DNA from: Lumbricus rubellus | Lineage: Eukaryota; Annelida; Clitellata; Crassiclitellata; Lumbricidae | Reading direction: 5' to 3' | Length of the DNA stretch: 64,000 nt | Assembly (NCBI GenBank): GCA_945859605.1 | Contig: OX243811.1 | Span: 59,186,044 to 59,250,043 of the forward strand | Shown here: piece after piece, positions 30,881-43,600 of the stretch | Layout of the letters: the number at the start of each line of letters is the position of its first letter | Position numbering within the stretch: the stretch's first letter is position 1 | The notes under the pieces: generated by a model | Databases searched by the model: none | Seen by the model: the letters and a program-made list of their open reading frames with translations, nothing else | What the model was told of the DNA's origin: nothing | Program-made: the position numbers and the translations under genes

Positions 30881-31541
30881 CTCTGAATCTCATAGATTGC
30901 TGTCTGGTTGTCGTCTATGCTTACCGGAACTACCGCGTTGTAGGCTGCTGTACGTCCTGCTTACACTGCAGTACAATAAAGAGAAACTCTGACTCTGTGT
31001 CTCTGATAGTCCTAACCATTCGCCCGTTTTAGTTTGGACAAGTTGACCCCACTGTCTGCAGTTCTTCTCCAACTTGATAGCAACCCACGTTGGACAGTCA
31101 TAACAGTCCATCATGTGGTTGTATTGTGGGATAGAGAGCTACCACATAGGCCTATTGTTGGGTAATATAAAGCCTCCTGTAGGATCATCTGCTCAAAATA
31201 ATGATATAATGACTATAGGTTCGCATCCTTGTTTTTGCTAACAGGCTTTCTCATTCAGGCCGGATGATTCTTCACCAGTTACCATCTGCGTTATAGTAGG
31301 CCTATAGACTCTGTAGAGAGCTTCAAGTTTAACAGGCTCAATAGGATGGCCGATAATACAAGGCGCAGATGTTGGCGTGTTATAATTGATGGTCTAACAG
31401 AAAGCGAAAGTAGAACAAGTAAAAGAAGTTCCTGCTGCTATAGCACGAACAGCAGTTAAATTAAATCTGTCTTCACTTGTGAATTATCTTTAGGTTCATT
31501 TGAAGCGCCTGCATCGATATTATTTTATTATTACTATTATA

Positions 31542-31548
31542 TATAAAT
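31542..31548 (+). promoter_or_regulatory. Possible TATA box of gene B
   Basis: TATAAAT 38 bp before the gene B ATG. This would imply a very short 5' UTR; an upstream non-coding exon is equally possible. Confidence 0.25.
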
Positions 31549-31579
31549 TATTTCAACATTCATCTAGTTCAACGTAAAA

Positions 31580-31652
31580 ATGTACAGAGGTATTGAATGC
31601 GGCGGAATGATTCTGCTTTGTCAGCTAATTCTCGCAGCTTCTCAGATAACCG
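31580..31652 (+). CDS. Gene B exon 1: signal peptide
   Basis: ATG followed by MYRGIECGGM and the hydrophobic core ILLCQLILAAS, ending QIT in phase 1 before GTAAGT. It matches gene C exon 58064-58136 in length and phase. Confidence 0.85.
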
Positions 31653-34600
31653 GTAAGTAGGCCTATGGTATAAAAATCTATAGAACACCCTAAGTATGAC
31701 AGCAGATCGATCTAGATCCATGTATGTGCATTGTGCACATAAGGGTCTCTTCTTTCTGGACAATCAATCAGCGCTTGTGAATAAGATTGTGTCCGGTGCT
31801 AACTGCTTAGAGACCTTTTTCAGGTTGCGCATGCATTAGAAGTTTAGAGTTTACGATTAAAATTCGTAAATCATTGTGTAAGAATGACAAATGAATAACA
31901 GTGAGAATTAAGCTAAGGCCCTATTATTAATAGGGGCTTTGGGTTTCCGATGTTCTAAAGAAGGGGGAATGAACGATATAAAAAACCTCAATGGCAGATG
32001 AGTTTAATAGGCCTATGATGTTCTTAGATGGCAATTCTTCGTCTTGCAAAGTGTAGGCCTTATACTTCTGTATAGTGTATTATACTTGTACACTGTAGGC
32101 CTACATGGATGTATCATGTATGTATGCATGTATTTACTGAATGTACACCATTGTGCATTATTGTAATGCATGTAGAATTGTAGATCTGAATGTGTAGGCC
32201 TATGTGTGTCTTATCCATTGATGATTATTCTCTTTCGTTCAGGTCATTAAATATTTGCCTGGTACAGAATTAGTCTACTCGTTTTACAACAGGCTCTAAT
32301 AATTTTTACAGATGATATTAGATAAAAGTCATTTAACCACGTGTGATTCTTCCTGTTGAGTTCATTATTTTTGCACAAGATCTGTTACGTGAGGGTAAAT
32401 GAAGCAAAAATCTTGTCTTCGTTGGCATCCTTAGGCTGCTTATGAACAGTTTGTCACAGCGCTTTATATGATCATTATCACGCAATATCATGAACAATAA
32501 TTACTTTACAATTTAAATCTCTTAATTGCAAGAATAATCGTTATTGCAAATTTGCAACTAGTAGGCCCTAAACTGAATTTTTGGAAAGTAGATCTTTTAA
32601 AACGAGTAGGCTAGTCTCATAGCATAGACAGATACTGTGGTAATTTAATTTCAACAATGGTAATTTAATTTCAACAGGCCTACCTTAAACTTAAAATGCA
32701 TGCATATTGAGAATAGGTCACAAATTATCAGTATGCAAAACAGCTTACAATTTTTAAATCGTAATTTTTACACCACATCGGACTGTTATATTATAATTTT
32801 ATAAATCGGAAACAAATTCCCGGAAAGATGGAAATATCACGGTGGCCCATTTACGTTGATATATCCGGATATGTGGTAAAATGTTTAGGCCTACATCAAG
32901 ATACCCTCATGGCAGCGCGCAGGGCGACATTCAAGAAATGTATCCTATTTAGGCTCCTGTCAAGTGCATACATAAAACAGAACCCATTTACACGTAACTC
33001 TTTCTCATCCGGTGTCATCCTGCGTGGCGCAAAACTGAAAGAATAATAGACGTGATTTATAAAAGCACCTGGGTAGAGATAATGAGACGTGGGAAAACAA
33101 TGGGATTGAATGGCTCTGACAAGTGATGACAAGAGGTATCCGTTGAATTGAGCGCGCACATTTCGCCGATCTTCATATCAGCGACCTAAATTCGCCGCCG
33201 CGAAAAACAGCGCCTATATATACAATTCGCCGCCATACATTTAAGCGCTGCTTCAAATGAACGTTGCTATCAACCGTGCGCAAACAAGACGTGTTATTGA
33301 TAAGAACTTCAAAACAAAATCAAAGCAAAAAAAGTTGTGGATCTTCGACAGCTCAATTCATTATAATTTGAATAAGAACTTCAAAGCCAAATTGTTCTTC
33401 ATAAGGCTGGTGGTAGGCCTACGTCTATAAAACCTGTCCAGTGTGTTCACGAACCAAAAGGAGGACACATTAAAGTATTTTTACTACGAGATTGGTATAA
33501 GTCAGTGTCTATAGCGTTTAGATGTCTCTCGAATAGCCTACGTTAAGAGTAGCAGGAGCGGTGATCTTCTGATGGTTTGAAAGTTGTTCCATTAAAATAA
33601 ACTTTTACGTTATAAGAGTCGCTGAAATGAATGTCAGCGAATTGTATAGGCGCTGTGTTGTGCGGCGGCGAATTGAGGACGCTGAAATGAAGATCGGCGA
33701 AATGTGCGAGCTGAATTCAACGTAGGCCCTAAACCATGACAAGACAAGACACCATTCCGTCACTTATCCGCCGCTGAGACGATATTTACCAGACTGTGTA
33801 TAGGCCTAAGCTTATAGAAAACACGACTGCCCTCCAGACCGTAAATCATGCCGTAGAAGAAAATACTGTCAAATTATAGAATTATTATACTAAACAAAAA
33901 CGCTATAGGCTATACGCATTGTACGTAGATACAATGGATTGCAACGTGGAAGAACTTGTTAAACACATTCTGCAGTTTGACAAAAGCCATCAGAATGAGA
34001 GAGATTGTCGAGGACATGCTCAGAAGTCAGAGTTTCGTGTCTGCTTGGCATTCTTCACTGAAAGCTAGCTATCATTTTACAAGGCATGGTAGTAGTCTAA
34101 CAAAATACAGGGACACTTTAACTCTGATCTCATACTGGGCAACCCTGCAATGTTTAGGTTACTCTGTGTTTTCGTCTTCGTGTTCATTTTAAATTAATTG
34201 TTATGAACAGAACAGGACGAGATGGTCAAAGACTTGAGCACAAGAGAGCAGAAATATCTTCCAATAGTCCCATTTAAGCTTGAATGTGGAATTTTGGATG
34301 AATTACTTATCGATAAGTATAAGCTTATTTGTGGTTAGCGTTTGCAATAAAAAAAGTTGGTTGGTTGAGTGATTGATTTAAAAGTTCTGTGTTGTAGGTC
34401 AGCTGCATGAAAACTACATCGGCTGCTTTGTAGACATCGGAAATAGTCAGAAATTGGAAGTTGTTTTGAGGAACCAGAGCAACTTAACTAAACTTATTGA
34501 AATCTGTATTCAGAAATGTTACAGGGAAGCAAATCAAGCCAAATCGGACATTACGTTTGCTGCCCTGAATGCAAGTAGTCTAATTCTCACCATTTTCTGG

Positions 34601-37600
34601 TCTTTGTTTTTATTTAGCATAGGCTGCAAAGCTAATATTCCAATATTATGGAGACATTCAATGTGCTGCAGAGACCATATTCGACATCCTTAAATTTACT
34701 AAGTCCATAAACTGAAAGTTTAAGTCAGTAAGCTTATGTCGCGAGCATTATAAAATGTACAACTGCATGAGCATATGAATAATTGAATATTATCACAAAA
34801 TAAGCAAACTTACCAAGTTGCACACATGGATATCTATTTAAAATTATAGCCTATAAATAAACTATGTTTAATTGTATGTGTGTATAATTTATATATATAT
34901 TGCATAGGACTAATATAGCCACACGGTATATGGGTAGCACGACATTTAATCCCGCGACAATTAATACCGCGTCAGTTAATACCGGACACTTAGTCCCGGC
35001 GACATTTAATCTCGCGTCAGTTAATCCCGCGACAGTTAGGCTAATCCCGGCGACATTCAATCCCGGCGACACATAATCCCACGACATTTTATACCGCGAC
35101 ACTTCACCTGTAGGCCTACACACGTGAGTACGAATAATTATTTGTACGACTATTTTTGTCCACTGCAGGTAGGCATGCATCTCGAGATCTGTTCAGGTTT
35201 TTCTGTTGTACATCTGTACATAAAACGATCATTATAAAGGATTTTAAACAGGATTTGTGAAGTTCATTCTACGATAGGGCAGTGACATGGAGGCGAATTT
35301 CGGCTGAAGTAGCAAAGCTACATGTAAACAAGCTGTAATACATGGAAATTACGAATAGCCTACATTAACCCATTAGTGCCTAGCGTCCCCAAAAATGGGA
35401 CACCACTTCAAAAATTCACAGAAAATTAAATATGCATTGAAGATGCAATTTAATGTAATAGCCGTCATGCCAACATGTTGATTAAGTGATTCTGGCAAAA
35501 AATGCGCACCAAAAATAAAAATATGTTTTTCGACCGAAAATTTTGTTTTTAATCAGGCCATTGACCTATTTTAGAAAATGTAAACATTGCGGACATTCCG
35601 CTTCTTGTTTAAAATTTTGTGTGTGCATTTCTACAAATCTGTCTTTGGTTTCACAAACGTTGGTATATACTAATACATAAATAATTATATAAAATTATAT
35701 TTAATAAAAAATAACATATGCATTTTATCACTGAAGCGCTGTCCCATTTTTGAGGACGCAAGGCACGAACGGGTACGTGAAGTTCAGTACAAGCAGTTTT
35801 GAATCTTGCAAGACATTTTATTCAGATATTGTTTGAAAAGAAGTATAAACGGCGGTTTGTAGGCAGAAGTATCGCTCTCAGAGAGAGTTAGCATTATAAA
35901 ATGTTATTTGACTCAAAAATTTATTGACAACTTCAACTGTAGGCTATATCAGGCCTATATATGTATAGCCTAAATGAATATTTCACATGGATAGAAATCG
36001 TCCAGAATATACTAGGCCTATGCAATGTAGTGCAAAATAATAGTCAAAATGCACTCATTCTCTTGTATGCAATTGCTAGAAAATTAAATTTAGTAATTTA
36101 ATTTATTATAATTTATTTCAAATAAATAAGAAAAAATCATTCGCGATGTAATTTGTCATTCTTTTGTAAGGTGTCAGCCAAACTCAAGAAATGCCATTGT
36201 GCATTGTGCTCAATATAACATTCCTGTAACATTTCCAGTTAGGCCTACTACAATTTCAGGTAGGCCTAATGACTAGTCAATGGCATGGTACTGTGTTGAA
36301 TTCACCACTCGGCTTTTGTTCTGATTCACATCCATGTAACCATATGGATGAGTTGGTACATGGATCCAAAGCCTGGATTAGTCAGGAGGCATATTTGTTG
36401 TCAGTTCAGTTGATTCTTACTAACAAATAGTGGTTCTTTCACCATTCTTTACCGCTCTCAAACTGCAACTAAGCCTTGTTGGCTGCACAGACTATCCGTT
36501 GAATACACCACATGGTTACTTTACTCAGTCAGACCTATAATGGAGTTGGGGTCATGAGTCCTCAACTTGGTGTGGGTGGTCATTGCAACAACTACATGTA
36601 TGTTGTGTAGGCTACTATGACTACTTCTTTAACACTCTGAGACTGCTACAGCAGTTGAGCAAAATACACCACTATTGAGATGATACAGGCCAACAAATGT
36701 GGAGATTTTCACTTCCTCTGGTTGAGCTGTTCAATATAGAAAAGTGAGGGCCAGTTCATGGATCTAAATACCGTACATACTGTATATATATTAGGAAAAT
36801 GAATGCTGACTGTATGAACCAGAAAGTATGAAGTTCACCTAGTACTTTAGCAGTAGATTCCATCCGTTGTAACTCAGATGCATTGTTGGAATGAAAGTTT
36901 GAGAAAAATGATAGGTCGGTCCACATAAAGAGGGTTAGGCCAACAATCTACTACACAAAACCAGTCAAAAGCACTTTAGCACTTGAAACAGCTTCATGTA
37001 ACTGTCTTATAATCTCTCTGCAACAGTATTGGTTGCTATTGCTATAAGATGCTGATCTGAGACATGAATAGCATTATTACGATATGTTGCGTGTAAGCAA
37101 TTCATTTAAAAATGTGAACAATTTTGCATAAAAATGCATTCAGGCATACCATTTTTGCAGAAATTTTACTTATAAATTTGATTTTCAATGATTCTGAGTG
37201 CAAATTATATATCTAATCTCTTAACTAGACTGTATCAACAGTCTTGAGTGATATAACATGTACATATCACCATGTAAATCTTCACGTACCCATTCGTGCC
37301 TAGCGTCCCCAAAAATGGGACGCTTCAAAAACTTGCTCCTAAAGCATCAAAAGCAAAATTTTTGCAGAATTTTTATTTTTTATTGTCCAAACTCGTCATT
37401 TGCAACAAATTTTTCATATTTTGAGATGATTTTGAAAAATCAGGCACTAATGGGTTAAACATCGCGACAACACCAACGGAGATCTTTTTAAAATTAAAAA
37501 CATCGATTATTGCTGTAAATATTGGTTCTATCAAATTTTACTGGTTTTATAATATTTAACTGCAAAGGCTTAGGTTAACTCTTTTGAACAATAGTGAATA

Positions 37601-40600
37601 ATTTGTTGTGAATAGGCCTATTGCTTTTATGAAATTTAACTTTTTTAAAGGTTATTTTACTTTTGCGGTATTAAGTGTCGCCGGATTAAATGTCGCCTGG
37701 ATTAACTGTCGCGGGATTAATTGGTCGCGGGATCAAGTGTCGCCGGGATGGAATGTCGCCGGGATTAAAAGTCGCGGGATTAATTGGTTGCGGGATTAAT
37801 TATAATTATTGGTCGCGGGATTAAGTGTCGCGGGATTAGCTGTCCGGTACTAACTGTCGTGGTATTAAGTGTCGCGGGATTAAGCGTCATGGAACCCTTT
37901 ATGTATAGCCTACTATACATAGTTAGGCCTACATAAATAGAGGCTCGAATAGTTCATACCATCTGGGACAACGACATTTTTTGCGCTCATGAATCGGTGG
38001 GGGTAGATGTGAACTAGGGATCATTCAATTCACCTATACGCATTCTATTAGAACGAACTACAACAGAAAAACAAAAAGCGTGATGCTTGGAGTTATGGAC
38101 GACAAGGGTAGAAGAGGACGACCAAACAGGGAGTAGATAGATTACACCAAGGACCGGTGCAATCGAGACCCATAGGCTACAATGTGACAGATTAGCTATT
38201 ATTTGCACAGGATTGGGGACTATGGAAAATGGTGATGAAATGCGCATAGGACACCTACGGTCTTTCAGCCTATGAATGACGACGACGACGACGATGATGA
38301 TGATAATGATGATGATGATGATGATGATCCGCATTCTACTCTATAAAATTTCCATCAGTTCTGTTCAAATAGGCCCTAATTCCAGCAAATAATATTTTTA
38401 TAAGCCTAGTTCAACGTAATTTTATATGTTTTGATGGAATCAGATCAATTCAAATTTGATCTTTCTCAGTTTTGTGCGAAACAAATTGAAAATGTTGATT
38501 TTTAGAATGGACGTCAGTGCACGTGCAGAAATAACTCCGGTCAACAGTTGCCTGATAGATATTGTAACGTGAAATGTTCCGGAGCCCTGTTTCACGTTTG
38601 CGGAGAAAAATCAGATACTAGATTTTATTCATTATACACTGGTGAGCTTCATTGATTCGTGCAACGCCTGAAATTTCTGTATACCAGCGTTTTCCAAGGG
38701 TTCCGTGGAGTGGGCGCATTGGTTCCGCGAAAAAATGGTTAAATTCTTTCTTACTATGAATGGTGATAGTAATTGGATACGAAAACATTAAACGTATGCG
38801 AGAAACCAGTTAAATCTTCTAATGAAGACTACGAACAACTTATTGGCATAACGTCAATGCAGCAGCATTTCCGATCAACCTTCATTAATCAGTGTTTGAA
38901 ATTGGATAGCTAAAAAACATAGGCCTAGCCTACGCTCCAGTAACTGCAGAATAAGATAGGGCCTAGCACACTTTTGCCATTTGCCTCGTAAAAATTGTAC
39001 GAAACTGACATTCTCATATTTACTGGAACAGAAGCAAAATATAGAAATCGACAAAATGATGCGGCTGACAATGAGAATCCGGCTTTCTAGCATCAAGCCA
39101 GTTATATACAAAATGCTTGAGAAGAAACAAGCGCGATTCGCATTCTAATTTCATGTACTCGCAGTAGACCTAGGCCTACATGTAGGCTATATTGTGATCC
39201 ACGAGTCGAGTTTTCAAAACAGTGCAATTTAATTTGTCCTATGAGAAAACTAAACTTTTCTACAATTAGCAGGTCTCTGCTTCTCAGGCGCTGTGCATGT
39301 TTCAATGAGTTTTGTTGAGATTGGGGTTCCGCGAGAAAATATTAGGACGCGAAGGGTTCCGTGGCCCCAAAAGTTTGGAAAACGTGCTGCAGCCTATATA
39401 ATATGGGAATCTTCTCATCTGCAATCACCAAACAAACAGTTGATAGCCGAGGCTCGACGCTGGACAAGACGAGAAGAGTGAGTCCGTAGCTCAGTTGAGA
39501 GAGGCGCTGGTCGATAAACTGAGAGTCATCCACGCGACCCGGGTTCAAGCCTCGCACAGGGCAAACATTTATTTGAATTTTCTGTTAGCTGCCATTGGCG
39601 CTTTGCTGTTTCGTTGCTTGACTCGGGTTCTGCTAAATAGCCCCTCTCACTTCTGGCTTGGCCTAACCAGAAGTGATCCAGCACTTAGGCCATAGTGTTA
39701 AGCCGAACCCACTCTGTAAAGTCGACCTGCGTGTTGTGCTATAGTGGGCCGTATTTCGTAGGCCTATAACCTGTACTTGTAATCATTCTGCGGTGTGTCA
39801 GATTGAGCTATTAAACGAAGATTATTATTAATTATTTACATCGACTGTATTATACATAAGCTTAGAGCACAAACGTGATATGAACTCTCTAAATTGCATT
39901 GGACATAATCATGTTTGTCCTCTATACAGTCGACATGCTGTGTTACTAACTGTTCGGCAAATGCGGATTAAATTGCTCCCCAAACTCCCCCCATGTAATC
40001 TGAGTTGTCTGATACTGTGTCTCGGTGCCCACTGATTGGCCAAGAAGTGCAAAGCAATTATTCTTTTCTGTTAGATTGAATGGATAATGCTTTGGTGCTC
40101 CGACGTTAATGTAACAATCATGTAAATTACGCGGCAGAATATTAGGAAGCTTAAGTGGTTTTTCAACTATGTGGTTTTGATTATGCTCCAAGCGATGGAT
40201 TAAACTATCCGCCATGAGGCCATTAACTATATATTATTGTTCTAAATAGTGTAAATTGTAACCATGCAATTTGTGTTTAGTATGTAGTGTTGGTTCCTTT
40301 GGTTCCAACTGTGACCAGTCATGTCACTGCAATAGACGTTTACCATGCGATCGAGAAACAGGGATCTGTCCGGATGGATGCGACGACGAGTGGACTGGAG
40401 CAAGTTGTAATATAAGTAAGAAGAAACTAGAATTTGACCTTTGTCTCATTACATGTAGGCCTATGTGCATATGTAGTCCTATTATACATGCATAATTATG
40501 TTTTGACACTTAACGTAACCCCGTTTGACTACCGCTACCAGTGCATTACGTAATGTACAAATAACGTTGTGGTGCTGGCGTTCAATATATTCCTACAACT

Positions 40601-43600
40601 CATCAACTGATGGCACCAGAACAAACCAGTTATCAGGTGATTATAACTAGAAGATCCTTCCACTAAAGCAGTCATCCTATTAGGCCTATATTGATAAGAA
40701 GGATGAGTGTTAAGTTGATGGTATGGTGACGTTTCATCCAAGGACGATTCATCCCCGGACGGTTTATTCCGGGCGATTAATCCAGTGGACGTTTCATCCC
40801 AGGACGTTTCATCCCCGGACGGTTCATCCAGTGGAAGTTTCATCCCAGGACGATTCATCCACGGGCGATTAATAGAGCATGATATAAAAAATCATATTAT
40901 TATGCTCTATTAATTGTCCGTGTATGAATCGTCCTGGGATGAAACGTTCACTGGATGAATCGTCCGGGATGAACCGTCCTAGAATCAAAACGAGAGATTA
41001 TTCATCTTGAACAATAAATTTATTCTTGATTATAATATTATCTAAGTGATAATTATGTCAAAACTGCTACAGGTGATATTCAGAAGCAATACATAGGATG
41101 TTACGGAGACGGTCCTTATGACACGGTGAAGAATGCAATGGATGTGCCAAATCCAGGTGGTAAAACAGGTTCAGGCAAGAGCAACGCCAACTCGAATGAA
41201 TTCTGCATAGAAATCTGTTCAACAAATAACTACACGTATGCAGGAATGCAGGTAATATACACAGAGTCAAAATTAAGGATATTTGAGAGCGAATATTTCA
41301 CACCACGTTTTATTTAATCTATTACAATGACAAGCACAATGTCATATTATAGAAAGATAAAGTCGACTGTCGCTTTAGAACCTTCTACAACTGAGTCAAA
41401 CAGCGTTCCGTATTTGGCCCATAATTTGCATTTCAAGTTAAGGAAGCGCTGTAAACATTTAAAGCAGAATTTGCTATGCATTGGTAAGTCCAACGTGAAA
41501 CTGGATAAACTTTTAATTGAATGATCTAGTCACCATAGCGGAATACAAGATTTTTTTGTGTAGCCCACATGCACTTATTCACAATTTATATAGGTTACTA
41601 TTATACTGACACCAAATAAACCCGTGTGCTATTTTATTCACATCCAAAAGATAGGTTCATATGATGGAGAGCTAGACAAAAAGGAGCTGGCACATTGATA
41701 CTGCTCAGGTCCTAATTCAGTCTATATAGAAAAGGCGACTTACAAAATAGTTAGAAGTTTTCTATGTGCATTGTGCAATGATCTAACTGCATACAACAGT
41801 AATTATAATTTTATAATTATTCATCTGCGACGCTTCTGCGTGTGATGCTGTATCGTTAAGAATCGCTGGGTTCTGTTATACATGTAGTACGGATACGACT
41901 GCAATTGTGGAGAAAAGTACGACAGATATGGAAATAGAACACACAATGGCGAAGTGGTCAACTGCAATGATCCCGAACGTAGCTGTCCCGCAAATAGAAA
42001 CCAGAAATGTGGAGGCAGCTATGCTAACAGTGTCTATCATGGTGAGCAGTGTTTAACTGAAACGTCTCCTGGAGAAAGTAACAGTTCTCCTTTCGAATGA
42101 CATTTCACCTCCAGAAAAAATCGTAAGGTGTTGTTCACTTGTAGGTCTATTTACCAACCCCAGAAAGACGGTGTACGTAATATTCCCTCTGAGAAAAACT
42201 CATTTACGATGTACTAAAAAGGTCATCAGATTAAAAAGTACGAAAACCATGGCATGTGTTTCTGAAAATAATTTGAAACAAAGACTAAGGAATTGAAAGG
42301 GTGTCGTCGGTGTCCGGGTTCAGCGGTTGCCGTACGGCCAATACGGCCGCCGCCCCAGAAACCTGATTTCCCGCTCCTCTCAAAGCAGGGAGACTAGACT
42401 ATACGCTGCATGGTAGGTAGGCCTAATGAGGACAATAGCGCAGTCTATTTTATCATGCGCTAGAAAAAAACAGTCTTTTGCAGAAAATCATAAACTTAAT
42501 GCAGATAAGAATCCTCATTCATTCTAAAATTTCTATAGCGCCTCTTCAAGAAGAAACTACTCAGATGCGCTCTGACTCCAGCCCGCCCAAAAGCAACAGT
42601 TTTAAGTTTAGTAAGGAAGGATCCTGGTAAAGGCTCAGGGCGTAGGCGTAACTCAAAAGACGGCCATTACAGACCACTGGGCCAGCCACAGAGAAGGCTC
42701 AATTCTTCATGGTAGCAGTACGAGCAAGAGGACTCCCTATTCAGCAGAGCGTAGTGGACGACTTCCTTGGACACCCGTTGTAAGGCTGCATAGCTCTTGG
42801 AAATAAATTGGGACGAGAACCTGACAAAATCGCCATACCAGAGCAGCTACCCTGAACTCAATACGTACGGGCAGTGAAGCACCTCCTGCATGTAGTGTGA
42901 GAGGCTATCATATTTAGGGATTTTCCCAATGAACCGCGAAGCAGAGGGCAACACCCGGTCAAGACAAGTCAATCTGCTGAATGGAAGGCCAAAGTAGAGC
43001 GAGGAGCAATAATAGTCAATGCGAGATGTACGAAAGAATGCACTAGAGTAAGAGTAGCAGCAGACGTAAGAGAACGGATGACAGTGCGAAGCTGGCGCAG
43101 CTGGTAATAGCAGTCTCGAGCAAGGCGGTGAAGTTGAGGACCGAAAGTGAGTTCTTGGTCAAATTGGACACCGAGGTCATGAACCGTGGTTGCAAAGACA
43201 AAGCCAGGAAATTCAGATGCAAGAGAAAAGAGATCAAGCTTGGCAAGTTGCTGTCGCGTGCCCAATCAAATAGCCTACATTTTGTCTTAGATGGGTTCAA
43301 GCGTAGTCTATTGGATGACATCCATGCTTCTAGAGCAGAATTTCTCAACCGGTGTGTCGCGAGGTTCCCGGACAATTCGGAGCGGGACAATTGGGAGCGG
43401 ACAATTCGAACCGGACAATTGGGAGCGGACAATTCGGAACCGGACAATTTGGAGCGAACAATTCGGAGCGGACAATTCGGAGACGGACAATTCGGAGTAA
43501 ATTCTGGAGCGGACAATTCGGACCCAGACAATTCGGAGTGGACAATTTGGAGCGGACAATTCGGAGCGGACAATTCGGAACCGGACAATTTGGACCGGAC

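Larger units (their letters stand above)
28418..31579. other. Spacer between genes A and B
   Basis: The first part (TAAAGTTGCAGACCCTTGA at 28430) is homologous to the region after gene B, near 56722. It contains a SINE (29283-29469), a small MITE (30711-30880) and a possible LTR-like fragment with AATAAAGAGAAACTCTGACT near 30975. I see no supported gene. Confidence 0.6.

Noticed and set aside
33934..34192. Possible small gene starting MDCNVEELVKH or the overlapping frame
   Set aside because: No matching exon in gene C's equivalent intron, no domain, and frames are short; not enough to call.
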